Positions 27,261-35,516 of a stretch of 64,000 nucleotides of DNA are shown piece by piece (position 1 is the stretch's first letter; each line of letters starts with the position of its first letter). A program made the position numbers and the translations under genes. Under the pieces are notes generated by a model. That model worked only from the letters and a program-made list of their open reading frames with translations, did no database searches and was not told where the DNA came from. Origin of the DNA: Bradyrhizobium sp. CB82 (GTDB taxonomy: Bacteria; Pseudomonadota; Alphaproteobacteria; Rhizobiales; Xanthobacteraceae). Location: assembly GCF_029714405.1 (NCBI RefSeq), contig NZ_CP121650.1, positions 4,469,001 through 4,533,000 of the forward strand, in the 5' to 3' direction.

Positions 27261-27320
27261 TGACAGGGGCTGCGGCGGCGTCAACGACGCGGCTGCGACG
27301 CGTTAACCGGGAGAGCGCCC

Positions 27321-27506
27321 ATGATGTCCGAGATCCAGGTTCATACCATCGCGCGTCAGATGCTTGAGAAGCACGGCTTTGCCGCGATCGCTCAGGCCGC
27401 CCAGCAGGCGCAGGCCTGCGAGAGCCGCGGCGAAGCCGAGGAAGCAAAGGAATGGCGCCACATCGCGGACGCCATGAAGGTCATGAAGGGGCCGCACCAG
27501 AGCTGA
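27321..27506 (+). CDS. Small conserved rhizobial protein
   Basis: A 61-residue soluble protein (EIQVHTIARQMLEKHGFAAI, then an Ala/Gln-rich helix and EEAKEWRHIADAM). I recall near-identical small proteins in other rhizobia, but none with a known function. GGGAGAG precedes the ATG pair at 27321/27324. An EcfG-type promoter lies 60 bases upstream, so it is probably made in stress or stationary phase. The composition suggests a single helical hairpin. Confidence 0.75.
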   Translation: MMSEIQVHTIARQMLEKHGFAAIAQAAQQAQACESRGEAEEAKEWRHIADAMKVMKGPHQS

Positions 27507-27524
27507 GCTGGCGCGGCCGCCGCC

Positions 27525-27770
27525 TCAGTGCACCCCCGGCTCGGTGCCCGACGCCGGCGGCTTATGCTGCGTCTGTGCCTGGCTGCTGTGCTCGCCGGTC
27601 TCCTTGCAGGGAAGCTGGGTCCACGAACCGTCCGGCGCCTGCTGATACGCACTGCAGGTTGATGCGGCCGATTTCTCTTCGGTCTGCTGGCTGTTGGAAT
27701 TCCTGGCGAGCACGGGCGCGGTCAACGCGCCTGCGAGCACGCCTACAAGCAGGATGTGGGCAGTCCGCAT
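27525..27770 (-). CDS. Small secreted protein of unknown function
   Basis: An 81-residue protein with a signal peptide (MRTAHILLVGVLAGALTAPV, cut near residue 22). The mature part is Gln/Ser/Thr-rich, with two Cys that could pair (TCSAYQQ and LPCKETG), and ends in a Pro/His-rich tail. No family was recognised. GGAGATCCCG precedes the ATG at 27770. The gene is convergent with the small gene at 27321, with 18 bases between stops. Confidence 0.7.
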   Translation of the reverse strand: MRTAHILLVGVLAGALTAPVLARNSNSQQTEEKSAASTCSAYQQAPDGSWTQLPCKETGEHSSQAQTQHKPPASGTEPGVH

Positions 27771-27889
27771 CGGGATCTCCTTGACGAAACCGACTGCATG
27801 CTTGCCAGGATTGTGACGATTGTTGGCCAAGGCCACCGGTTCATCGCGGCATGGCTAACGTTTGCGCGAACGCCTCACTGTCCGACGGG

Positions 27890-28017
27890 CTGAAGCGCGA
27901 CGAGATTAGATCGTCATCGCGCTTTGGGTTGTTGTTTGCGCATGATCTCCGCGCAAGCGCGTTCCGCGTTTGTCGCGAGGGAAGACCGCTTCACACTTTC
28001 GCGGATCAAGCTTTAGA
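27890..28017 (+). repeat. Intergenic palindromic repeat, family A
   Basis: Same order as the copy behind minE: GAAGCGCGACGA hairpin with CATCGCGCTTT, then GCATGATCTCCGCGCAAGCG, a loop, GCGTTTGTCGCGAGGG and a tail with GCGGATCAAGCTT. It differs at several bases and its outer arms are less perfect. Confidence 0.8.
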
Positions 28018-28036
28018 TGGCTGCGCCGCGGGAGCC

Positions 28037-28414
28037 TTATTTGGTGTGAATGAGCCCGGCGAGGTTGGTCTTCTGGGCTTCGCACCAGCCGCTCATCCCG
28101 AGTCGCCGCTGGTCGAAATCGGTCGATTGGGTTGCAACCGCAACCTCGGCCATGAGGTCGTCGTCCTGCTTCTCGCCCATCTTGCCACCGGTGTGCATGA
28201 AGGCGATGGCCTTGCGCACTTTTTCGGTCGTGCCGTCGGGCAGCTGCATGTCCTGCGCTCTCTTCACCAGGTCCTGATAGACGAGATCGGTGCCGGGACA
28301 TTCGACCTTGGCGGCGAAGGCCTGCAGGACCATCGTCACATAGACCGACCGCGGCTCTGCTTGGGCGGGTGCAGCAATCAGCATCAAGCCGGCGATCAAC
28401 CAACCATAGCGCAT
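28037..28414 (-). CDS. Secreted protein of unknown function (about 125 aa)
   Basis: A 125-residue exported protein with a clear signal peptide (MRYGWLIAGLMLIAAPAQAE, cut at residue 19-20). The mature part has two Cys (ECPGTD and GWCEAQK) that may form a disulfide and is otherwise helical and acidic. No named family recognised. GGGAGGA lies about 8 bases before the ATG at 28414. It may be a periplasmic binding or inhibitor-like protein, but nothing in the sequence shows this. Confidence 0.75.
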   Translation of the reverse strand: MRYGWLIAGLMLIAAPAQAEPRSVYVTMVLQAFAAKVECPGTDLVYQDLVKRAQDMQLPDGTTEKVRKAIAFMHTGGKMGEKQDDDLMAEVAVATQSTDFDQRRLGMSGWCEAQKTNLAGLIHTK

Positions 28415-28575
28415 TCCAATGTCCTCCCGTTTTTTGGAAGGCTAGTGCTGGGCGCCCGGTTGCGCAACGGGGGTGGAAGATCGCACGCGCTCATGCGGCC
28501 CGTCAGGTCGGGACGCCTCACACGGGAATGCCGCCCCGTCCTTGCGATGGCGAACGCGATGGCGATGCGCGACGA

Positions 28576-28812
28576 CTAACCGTACCGCTGCCAGCTCGGA
28601 ACGGGATCGAGTGGCGTCCGATAGACCTCGTTGTGATCGCGGTCGGTGACGCGCACGGCGCAACCCCTGTGCTGAAGATCAGGGTTCACCTGCGACAACT
28701 CGTTGGCCAGTTGTTCAGCGCGATCGGATGCGACCTCGAGGTCTTCGAGGATAATGCCGCCCTGGTTCTTGAACTCTTCACCAACCACGAGATCGAAGGA
28801 ATAGTAAGGCAT
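28576..28812 (-). CDS. DUF6894-type small protein
   Basis: A 78-residue protein beginning MPYYSFDLVVGEEF, which follows the pattern of the DUF6894 family common in rhizobia (aromatic start, acidic loop, then an Ala/Glu helix). Its function is unknown. GGGGA sits about 7 bases before the ATG at 28812. The frame is open upstream to a TTG at 28881 through three 15-base repeats that would encode xQDLx units, but that start lacks a ribosome binding site. Confidence 0.65.
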   Translation of the reverse strand: MPYYSFDLVVGEEFKNQGGIILEDLEVASDRAEQLANELSQVNPDLQHRGCAVRVTDRDHNEVYRTPLDPVPSWQRYG

Positions 28813-28836
28813 TCGAGGTCCCCAAGTGTTCACTAC

Positions 28837-28881
28837 CAAGTCCTGACTACTCAAGTCCTGAATTCTCAAGTCCTGCGACAA
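28837..28881. repeat. Three tandem 15-base repeats
   Basis: CAAGTCCTG recurs at 28837, 28852 and 28867 with an exact 15-base period and diverged spacers. The repeats lie just upstream of the DUF6894-type gene and are a multiple of three, so they could be read as a pentapeptide repeat or act as a regulatory site. Confidence 0.75.
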
Positions 28882-29017
28882 GTCTCACGCCAGACATATT
28901 ACCACTGAGTCGATCTCTCCCGAACGAGGCGTTCGCGCAATCTCTGTGCGTATGACGCAAAAATCATGTGCGGCGCGCGAGGCCGTTAAGATTTTATTAA
29001 ATATGCGCGCGTCATGC

Positions 29018-29109
29018 TTGCCCCATGGAATTGCAACAGAACCGGGCTCCGGGAACCGGCAGTTGCAAGAGAAGGCCGGCGGCATAGATCCCGACGGCCT
29101 TTTCTCTTT
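29018..29109 (+). ncRNA. Candidate small RNA with terminator
   Basis: An AT-rich stretch (28985-29003) is followed by a compact structured segment. TTGCAAC at 29031-29037 pairs with GTTGCAA at 29062-29068 around CCGG pairs. Then a hairpin of AAGGCCG (29072-29078) with CGGCCTT (29095-29101) ends in TTCTCTTT. No good protein is encoded, although a 20-codon frame starts at 29025. The layout is that of an intergenic small RNA. Confidence 0.45.
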
Positions 29110-29178
29110 GCGGGCACAGCACGAATCTTCGCTACCGTAGTCGCCCGGACTCAACGCCTCACCACGACTCGGACAGCG

Positions 29179-29412
29179 TCACCTGTGCTTCGGCGTGGGC
29201 CAGCGCACGAGCGAGACGAGCGCGTAGAACAGGATCGCAAGCGGCGCGAACAGCACCGGCATCCCGAACAGCGTCATGACGTTGGCGACGAAGTTGTCCG
29301 AAGCCTGCGGACCTGCGACCGTTGAAATGATCCAGCCTGCTGGTCCGATCAGTGCGAATGGCCCGAGGCTAGTGCACCGGCATCGGCGGTCGCACCACCG
29401 GTCCGTCGTCAT
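29179..29412 (-). CDS. Possible small membrane protein
   Basis: A 77-residue frame whose last 60 residues look like a real two-helix membrane protein (LIGPAGWIISTVAG and TLFGMPVLFAPLAILFYALV). The only ATG, at 29412, lies inside the end of the upstream gene in another frame, and its first residues look like shadow sequence, so the true start may be a rare codon near 29370. It could also be the tail of a decayed gene. No function can be given. Confidence 0.4.
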   Translation of the reverse strand: MTTDRWCDRRCRCTSLGPFALIGPAGWIISTVAGPQASDNFVANVMTLFGMPVLFAPLAILFYALVSLVRWPTPKHR

Positions 29413-30319
29413 CGGCGATCTGCGAAGTGGAAGCAGGCGGTGGCGGCGGCGGAACGGCGGCAGCTTGCGGCGGAGGCGCAATCGGCACCGGCGCGTAAGT
29501 CGGTGCATAGGCCGGGGTCGCGGCCACGGGCCTGGGTTTGCGTACTGGCGGCGCCGGCGACCGCGGCGGCAGAGCCGAAAGCCTCGCGCGCGGATCGGCA
29601 ATCCTGGCCTCAGCCTGCTTCGCCGGTGCGGCCTTCGCGATCTCGCGTGCCATCTGTTCCTGGCTCGCTTTCAGTTCGGCGATGTTGGCCTTGAGCTGCT
29701 CGATCTGCTGCGTCATGGCGGCGAGATCGCGCGTCATCGACTGGAGCGACTGCGCCGCGTCGGGCGCTGTCGTCTGTGAGCTCGTGTCGCCATTGTCCTG
29801 CGCTTGAGCTGGAGTTGCCGGTTGCTCGGCGGGTTGATCAGCCGCAGCCGCTTGCTGCTCGGTTGACGAAGAAGCCTGCTCCGTCGCCGGCGGTGTTGCT
29901 TGCGACGGCGAACCGACCAGCGTCGGCATCCATGCAGCGACCATTGCTTTCGCCGTATCGCCGTGAGTCTGCCAGGCGACGGTCGCGGCGGCGCTGCCTG
30001 CGGCGAACAGCAGGGTGACGAACGCGCCGCTGAGCCATTTGCCGACCGACGAGCGTTTGCGCGCGACGTGGAGATCGCTGGCCGCTGCGCGAACTGCGGT
30101 ATCGACCGACGGCGCAGCGGCGGGAGCCTGCGTCACCAGGTTGATCTTCGGCTCCGGACGTGTCGCGCTGTCGGGCACCAGCGCGGGCGCGGGCTTGTCC
30201 GGGCGCGAGGCGAGGACGATCTCGGGCGCGATATCGAGCACGTCGTGTGGATCATTATCCTTTATGGTGTCCTTGACGATTTCATCGACGATTTGCTTGC
30301 TGTTCAGCGTCGCGAGCAT
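29369..30319 (-). CDS. Single-span membrane protein with coiled coil and Pro-rich tail
   Basis: A 316-residue protein. It has a cytoplasmic N-terminal part (about 1-95), one membrane segment (about 97-115, GAFVTLLFAAGSAAATVAW), an Ala/Gln/Thr-rich linker, a coiled coil (about 190-225, MTRDLAAMTQQIEQLKANIA and onward) and a Pro-rich C-terminus. The protein near 47.3-48.3 kb has the same order of parts. No enzymatic motif is visible. The design suits an envelope-spanning structural or regulatory protein. The start at 30319 is followed at once by MLATLNSKQIVDEIVKDTI. I do not know its function. Confidence 0.7.
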   Translation of the reverse strand: MLATLNSKQIVDEIVKDTIKDNDPHDVLDIAPEIVLASRPDKPAPALVPDSATRPEPKINLVTQAPAAAPSVDTAVRAAASDLHVARKRSSVGKWLSGAFVTLLFAAGSAAATVAWQTHGDTAKAMVAAWMPTLVGSPSQATPPATEQASSSTEQQAAAADQPAEQPATPAQAQDNGDTSSQTTAPDAAQSLQSMTRDLAAMTQQIEQLKANIAELKASQEQMAREIAKAAPAKQAEARIADPRARLSALPPRSPAPPVRKPRPVAATPAYAPTYAPVPIAPPPQAAAVPPPPPPASTSQIADDDGPVVRPPMPVH

Positions 30320-30548
30320 CGAAGCTCCTTAAACCTTGGTCGTCCGCATTCGCGCGAGCCGTTTGAAAGAGATCAGTCGGTCCTCCGCCCCAATACGCAC
30401 GAGTCCAGCCGGGTTTGACCAAAGCAAGGCGGCGGGAAGGAGAGTGTGGGGCTGCCCCCTTGCCGGACGCCCGTGGAACCCCTGGCTCCCGAACACATGT
30501 CGGTGTTCCCGCCGGACTGCCATTTTTTCAGCACGATTTGGGCAGCAG

Positions 30549-31238
30549 ATGTTCAAGGTTTGGGGGCGCAACCTGGGGCAGGCTGTGCAAAAATCCACTC
30601 TCGCAATGCTGTCGGTTGTATTGCTGTCGCTGGGCGGTTGCATGCAGGCAACGCTGGCGCCATCCAACGATGCAAGCATGACGCCGCGCGACCGGCAGTT
30701 GCTGGCGCATACGCCTTATGCGCAGGCGAACGTGCCTGAGCAGTATCTTCGCCATATCGTCGACTATCCGCGCAAGGAGCAGCCAGGTACCATTCTGGTC
30801 GATACCGACGCGCGCTATCTCTACTACGTCATGCCGGAGGGCAAGGCGATCCGCTACGGCGTGGCCGTCGGCGAGGAGGCGATGGCGTTCTCCGGTGTGG
30901 CACGGGTCGGCAAGATGGCCGAATGGCCGGACTGGATTCCGACGGCGGAGATCCAGGCGCGGCTTGGGCCCTATCCGTCACGCGTGGCCGGCGGCGCCGC
31001 CAATCCGCTCGGCGCGCGGGCGCTCTATCTTTACGCCGGCAACAAGGACACGCTGTATCGCATCCACGGAACCAACCAGCCGGAATATATCGGCCAGGCG
31101 ATCTCGTCCGGTTGCATCCGGATGCGCAACGAGGACGTGATCGACCTCTACGACCGGGTGAAGCTTGGTTCGACCGTGGTGGTGCTGCCGCCGGGACGGA
31201 CTGCGCAAACCGGGGCGACTGGATTCTGGCGCGGGTGA
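30549..31238 (+). CDS. L,D-transpeptidase (YkuD domain) lipoprotein
   Basis: A 229-residue exported enzyme. A lipobox ends at Cys31 (LSLGGC), so it is probably a lipoprotein. The YkuD domain follows, with His173 in RIHGTN and Cys189 in SSGCIRM, the catalytic pair that forms 3-3 peptide crosslinks in peptidoglycan or attaches proteins to it. The frame opens earlier at 30336, but the Met at 30549 fits the signal peptide. Ribosome binding is weak. It is divergent from the 29369 membrane protein gene, and a small membrane protein gene follows. Confidence 0.88.
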   Translation: MFKVWGRNLGQAVQKSTLAMLSVVLLSLGGCMQATLAPSNDASMTPRDRQLLAHTPYAQANVPEQYLRHIVDYPRKEQPGTILVDTDARYLYYVMPEGKAIRYGVAVGEEAMAFSGVARVGKMAEWPDWIPTAEIQARLGPYPSRVAGGAANPLGARALYLYAGNKDTLYRIHGTNQPEYIGQAISSGCIRMRNEDVIDLYDRVKLGSTVVVLPPGRTAQTGATGFWRG

Positions 31239-31420
31239 TGCCCGCGTCAGCCATGCTCTTGCCTTTGCCGGCCGCAAAACCGGAAAGGCGTGGTGAACCG
31301 TCCCTCACACCGCGGGGCTGGCCGGCGCTGGAAATCTAGAACCGCAAAAGGTGAACTGCCTCACAGCGGATTTGCTGCACGTGCGCTATGCCGCGTGGGC
31401 AAGCTGCCATCGGAGGCGCC

Positions 31421-31618
31421 ATGCGGAAATTCTTTCATCAATTGAATGGCGACGGCCGCCGCATTGCGCGCAAATGGCGGTGGGCGAGTGTCGGCTTTTA
31501 CGGTTCAATTCTCGCTGGAATGATCCTGTACGCGGCGCTGCACTGGAATCCGGAGGTGAACTACGCTTCCGCCGATCCTGTGCCTCATGCAAAGGTCGCG
31601 AGCAGTTCGCGGCACTGA
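31421..31618 (+). CDS. Small single-span membrane protein
   Basis: A 65-residue protein with a basic N-terminus (MRKFFHQLNGDGRRIARKW), one membrane segment (about 21-40, WASVGFYGSILAGMILYAAL) and a short outer tail. A strong GGAGG lies 4-5 bases before the ATG at 31421, which supports real translation. The upstream part of the frame has no support. Function is unknown. Confidence 0.65.
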   Translation: MRKFFHQLNGDGRRIARKWRWASVGFYGSILAGMILYAALHWNPEVNYASADPVPHAKVASSSRH

Positions 31619-31634
31619 GCGTCAAGCGGTCGCG

Positions 31635-32066
31635 CTATTCGTCGGGCCGGGCAATCCGCCATTGCAGGGTCGTGGCGTTGCCATTGGTGTCGCCGGGCGC
31701 CTTGTCGGCGGGAGACGTATAGAGCGGACGATAGCGGTACGCCCACATCTTGCTGCCGTCGTTGCGGGTGATCACGGTGAAGTCGCCGACCGCATTGGCG
31801 TCGGTAGGCGCTGACAGCGGCGTCCAGCTCTGGGTACATTTGCCGTCGCAGTTCGACGTCTTGCCGCTGGTGTCACGCTCGTAATAGTACAGCGTCATAC
31901 CCTTGAGATCGACGAGCTTTGGGCCTTGCTTGGTCAGGATTACGCGCGCCGGCGCGATCGCGGCGTCGGGCTTTGGCGGCGGCGGCGCATCCGAGCCGTG
32001 TCCGTTTGCGAGCGCCTGCTCGGAAAAGAACAATGCGGCTGCGGCCACCATGACGAACCTGAACAT
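31635..32066 (-). CDS. Secreted protein with Lipoprotein_15-type repeats (COG4315-like)
   Basis: A 143-residue exported protein. After a signal peptide (about 1-21) it has the repeat pattern of the secreted repeat of unknown function family: LKGMTLYYYERDTSGKTSNCDG, then KCTQSWTPLSAP, and a second weaker unit with MWAYRYRPLYTS. The pair of Cys in SNCDGKC is typical. The family is thought to bind a small ligand or metal, without proof. Met at 32066 follows a GGAG that is almost too close, so Met at 32051 is also possible. Confidence 0.75.
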   Translation of the reverse strand: MFRFVMVAAAALFFSEQALANGHGSDAPPPPKPDAAIAPARVILTKQGPKLVDLKGMTLYYYERDTSGKTSNCDGKCTQSWTPLSAPTDANAVGDFTVITRNDGSKMWAYRYRPLYTSPADKAPGDTNGNATTLQWRIARPDE

Positions 32067-32237
32067 CTCCAAGGCCCCCGATCGCAAAGTTAAGCGCGCG
32101 TTAAGCGCGGAATGGAGCGACGGTATCAGCCAAAAAGTTAGTTCCAGGTTTCGCCGCGTTGCGACAAATTTGGGCACTGTTGCAATCGCCGCGAAGGAAC
32201 TCTAACCCGAAGGACGTCGAAACGGGGGAGTTACGCC

Positions 32238-32759
32238 ATGGCCTTTTCGCTCTACGACGCAACGGTTGCCAGCTATCTGCAAACCCTGGGCGCAGTCGGG
32301 GGCTTCCTCGACAAGAGCCTTGTCTATTTCAAGGAGAAGGGCATCGATCCGGCCGAGGTCGTGGAGACGCGCCTTGCGCCGGACATGTGGCCGCTGCGCG
32401 CCCAGGTGGTCTCGGTCGCGCATCATTCGCGCGGCGCGCTCGCAGCGGCAAGGGACGGGGTGTTCGTCCCGCCGAGCATCAAGCCCGATCTCGACTACGC
32501 CGCGCTTCAGGCGCTGGTGACGGAGGCGCGCAACGAGGTCTCCGCCCTTCCGCCGGACGCCGTCGATGCTCTGATCGGCCGCGATGTCAGCTTCAAGGTC
32601 GGTGACCGCACGCTGCCATTCACCGCGGAAGGTTTTCTGATGTCGTTCTCGCTGCCGAACTTCTTTTTCCATGCGACCACGACTTACGCCATCCTCCGCC
32701 ACAAGGGCGCGCCGCTGGGAAAACGCGATTTCATGGGACGGCTGAAGCTCAAGACCTGA
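32238..32759 (+). CDS. DUF1993 family protein
   Basis: A 173-residue protein with the DUF1993 pattern: an N-terminal YDATVASYLQTLGAVGGFLD, a His-containing HHSRGALAAA near residue 62, and a C-terminal PNFFFHATTTYAILRHKGAP. The fold is a DinB-like four-helix bundle in related proteins, so a metal site or small-thiol role is possible but unproven. GGGGAGT precedes the ATG. It is convergent with the marR gene with only 5 bases between them. Confidence 0.88.
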   Translation: MAFSLYDATVASYLQTLGAVGGFLDKSLVYFKEKGIDPAEVVETRLAPDMWPLRAQVVSVAHHSRGALAAARDGVFVPPSIKPDLDYAALQALVTEARNEVSALPPDAVDALIGRDVSFKVGDRTLPFTAEGFLMSFSLPNFFFHATTTYAILRHKGAPLGKRDFMGRLKLKT

Positions 32760-32764
32760 GTGCG

Positions 32765-33229
32765 TCACGTCGGCGACTCGCGCAGCGGCGCGCGGCTGAG
32801 ATCGTTGCCGGCGGCGATCGCCTTGCGCATGAGCCGCATCAACTCATTGGCCTCTTTCTCGGTCAGGCCGCGCAGCATAATCCGCTGTGCCGCCTCGACC
32901 GCGGGCGTGATGGCGCGCAGCGTCTTGCGTCCCTCGTCGGTGATCTCGAGTTCGCGTGCGCGCCGGTCGCGGCTGCTGGCGCGACGCTCGGTGAGGCCCT
33001 TTTGCACGAGGCGATCGATCACACCGGTGATGGTCGTGCGGTCGTAGGCGATCAGTCCTGCCAACGTTACCTGGTCGAGCCCGGGATTGGCCTTGATCGT
33101 CGCGAGCGCCGCATATTGCACGGGCGTGAGATCGAAGCCTGCGTTCTCCACCTCGGCCAAGAACACCGCCACCGCAATCTGCTGAAAGCGGCGGGCCAGA
33201 TGGCCGGGCATGTCGCTGTTGTCTTTCAC
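32765..33229 (-). CDS. MarR family repressor
   Basis: A 154-residue winged-helix regulator of the MarR family. The recognition region has VTLAGLIAYDRTTITGVIDR and the wing has RRASSRDRRARELEIT. MarR regulators that bind aromatic acids usually repress a divergent breakdown gene. Here the divergent gene is an aromatic ring flavin monooxygenase, and a perfect palindrome overlaps that promoter. The ligand is likely the monooxygenase substrate or a related phenolic acid. It is about 30 bases from the operator, so self-repression is likely too. Confidence 0.88.
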   Translation of the reverse strand: MKDNSDMPGHLARRFQQIAVAVFLAEVENAGFDLTPVQYAALATIKANPGLDQVTLAGLIAYDRTTITGVIDRLVQKGLTERRASSRDRRARELEITDEGRKTLRAITPAVEAAQRIMLRGLTEKEANELMRLMRKAIAAGNDLSRAPLRESPT

Positions 33230-33252
33230 AGGGCGCTCCTCGGGTGGTGAGG

Positions 33253-33281
33253 TTGACGAGTATACTGATAGTCAGTATACT
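33253..33281 (+). promoter_or_regulatory. MarR operator overlapping a sigma-70 promoter
   Basis: A perfect inverted repeat with 10-base arms (AGTATACTGA at 33259-33268 and TCAGTATACT at 33272-33281) separated by TAG. The second arm contains a TATACT -10 box at 33276-33281, and TTGACG lies at 33253-33258, 17 bases ahead. Repressor binding would cover the promoter toward the monooxygenase gene. Confidence 0.85.
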
Positions 33282-33350
33282 GAGCAATATTGAGAGATGC
33301 CTAACGCGGCCCGCAGGGCGTTTTAAAGCACAAGGGGAGGAGCAGGTTTT

Positions 33351-35276
33351 ATGCAGTTCCATCTCAACGGATTTTTGCCGGGCGACCCCGATATCGCCGA
33401 CCCCGCAGAGCGCATTCAGGCCTCTGGTGCGACCGGCCAGGTTCCGGACGAGGTCGACGTTGTGATTGTCGGTTGCGGTCCGGCAGGCCTGACACTCGCG
33501 GCGCAGCTCGCCGCGTTTCCCGACATCAAGACCTGCATCGTCGAGCAGAAGCCCGGTAGGCTTCTCGTCGGCCAGGCCGACGGCGTTGCCTGCCGTACCA
33601 TGGAGATGTTCCACGCCTACGGCTTTGCCGAGCGCGTGATGAGGGAAGCTTATTGGGTCAACGAGACGACGTTCTGGAAACCCGACGACAAGCACAGCTC
33701 AAACATCGTGCGCAGCGGCCGGGTGCAGGACGTCGAGGATGGGCTCTCCGAATTTCCGCATGTCATCCTGAACCAGGCGCGCGTGCATGACGGCTTTCTC
33801 GACGTCATGCACAAGTCGCCGGCCAGGCTCGAGCCGCATTACGCGCGGCATCTCATCGAGCTCCATGTCGACCCCGCGGCGCGCTTCGAAGATCACGCGG
33901 TGGCGGTGAGGCTGGAGCGGGTCGATCCCGGCCATCACGGCGAGATTGAAACCGTGAAGGCGCGCTATGTCGTCGGCTGCGATGGCGCGCGCTCGACCGT
34001 GCGCAAATCCATAGGCTGTGAGCTGCACGGCGATTCCGCCAACCACGCCTGGGGCGTGATGGACGTGCTCGCGGTGACCGACTTCCCCGACATCCGCTTC
34101 AAGGCACTGATCCAGTCGGCAAATGACGGCAGCATCATCGTCATCCCGCGCGAGGGCGGCTATCTCGTGCGCCTCTACGTCGAGCTGACGACGCTTGACA
34201 TCGGCGAGCGTGTAGCGAACCGCAACATCACTTCCGACGATCTGATCGCGAAGGCACGTCGCATTCTCAATCCGTACATGCTCGAGGTGAAGGAGATCGC
34301 CTGGTGGTCGGTCTACGAGATCGGTCAGCGCCTGACAGAGAAGTTCGACGACGTGCCTGAGGTGGAGACCGCGACGCGGCTGCCGCGCGTCTTCATCGCT
34401 GGTGACGCCTGCCACACCCACAGTCCAAAGGCGGGGCAGGGCATGAACGTCTCGATGCAGGACGCCTTCAATCTGGGCTGGAAGCTCGCCGCGGTGCTAC
34501 GCAAGCAGTGTGTGCCGTACATTTTGCACAGCTATTCGGCCGAACGCCAGGCGGTGGCAAAAGAGCTGATCGAGTTCGATCGCGAATGGGCGGCGATGCT
34601 GGCCTCGGCCAAGGGCGACGGCAAGGCCGCGGATGCGGCCAAGACCCAGGACTATTTTGTCCGCCATGGGCGCTACACCGCGGGGACGGCAACGCATTAT
34701 CGGCCGGGCCTTCTCACCGGCAAGACAACGCATCAGCATCTGGCCAACGGTCTCGTGATCGGCAAGCGCTTTCATTCCGCGCCGGTCATCCGCCTTGCCG
34801 ATGCAAAACACGTTCACCTCGGCCACGTCGCCAAAGCGGACGGCCGCTGGCGTATCTTTGCCTTTGCCGGTGCGGGCAACCCCACAGCTGGCGATGGCGC
34901 AATTGCCGCGCTTTGCAATTTCCTGAGCCAGGGACGGGAGTCGCCCGTGCGGCGCTATACGCCTGGGGATGCGGATATCGACTCGGTGATCGACGTACGC
35001 GCGGTATTCCAGCAGGATCATCGCGAGCTCGCCATCGGCGCGATGCCGTCACTGCTTCTGCCCGCGAAGGGGCGGTACGGACTTCGCGACTACGAAAAGA
35101 TGTTCTGCCGCGATCTCAGGAGCGGTCATGACATCTTCGCGATGCGCGGCATCGATCGCAATGCGGGATGCATGGTCGTGGTGCGGCCGGACCAATATGT
35201 CGCCCTTGTGCTGCCGCTCGATGCCTACGCGGAACTGGCGGCATTCTTCGATGGCTTCATGTTGCCGGTGGACTGA
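33351..35276 (+). CDS. FAD-dependent aromatic monooxygenase (3-hydroxybenzoate 4-monooxygenase / phenol 2-monooxygenase-like)
   Basis: A 641-residue flavin monooxygenase. The FAD-binding GCGPAG is at residues 41-46, the DG motif (GCDGARSTVR) near 208-217 and the GD motif (GDACHTHSP) near 347-355. A thioredoxin-like C-terminal domain (after about 460) marks the phenol hydroxylase/MobA group, which hydroxylates phenols or 3-hydroxybenzoate with NADPH and O2. The product would be a catechol such as protocatechuate. It is divergent from a MarR regulator with a shared operator, a standard setting for this enzyme. No ring-cleavage genes are in the window. The substrate choice is inferred from family resemblance and context. 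Confidence 0.88.
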   Translation: MQFHLNGFLPGDPDIADPAERIQASGATGQVPDEVDVVIVGCGPAGLTLAAQLAAFPDIKTCIVEQKPGRLLVGQADGVACRTMEMFHAYGFAERVMREAYWVNETTFWKPDDKHSSNIVRSGRVQDVEDGLSEFPHVILNQARVHDGFLDVMHKSPARLEPHYARHLIELHVDPAARFEDHAVAVRLERVDPGHHGEIETVKARYVVGCDGARSTVRKSIGCELHGDSANHAWGVMDVLAVTDFPDIRFKALIQSANDGSIIVIPREGGYLVRLYVELTTLDIGERVANRNITSDDLIAKARRILNPYMLEVKEIAWWSVYEIGQRLTEKFDDVPEVETATRLPRVFIAGDACHTHSPKAGQGMNVSMQDAFNLGWKLAAVLRKQCVPYILHSYSAERQAVAKELIEFDREWAAMLASAKGDGKAADAAKTQDYFVRHGRYTAGTATHYRPGLLTGKTTHQHLANGLVIGKRFHSAPVIRLADAKHVHLGHVAKADGRWRIFAFAGAGNPTAGDGAIAALCNFLSQGRESPVRRYTPGDADIDSVIDVRAVFQQDHRELAIGAMPSLLLPAKGRYGLRDYEKMFCRDLRSGHDIFAMRGIDRNAGCMVVVRPDQYVALVLPLDAYAELAAFFDGFMLPVD

Positions 35277-35465
35277 GCGAGGAAATCGAAGCCCCGAATG
35301 GAGCGCAGCGCAATCGGCGGGATTAGAGCCCGCGGGAGGCTACCCGGATAGCGCTTCGCTCCATCCGGACTGCTCTTCAACGCGCTCGGCGCGATGAATG
35401 GCGGATGAATATTGAACCCGAACGCCGGCCGCGTCCATCTTTTAACTGGTTCAACGTCATGGCGC

Positions 35466-35490
35466 GGAACGCTCGTTCCGGTCGAACGTT
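35466..35490 (+). promoter_or_regulatory. EcfG-type (general stress) promoter
   Basis: GGAAC at 35466-35470, a 16-base spacer and CGTT at 35487-35490. The start site would fall near 35497, just ahead of GAGGAGG and the ATG at 35517. The segment is close to palindromic, so the minus strand also reads GGAAC, 16 bases and CGTT. Confidence 0.75.
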
Positions 35491-35516
35491 CCTGCTCGGA
35501 TGAGGAGGATCACGCC

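Noticed and set aside
18033..28017. CRISPR array from repeated palindromes
   Set aside because: The copies are kilobases apart with no regular spacing, so they are dispersed intergenic repeats.
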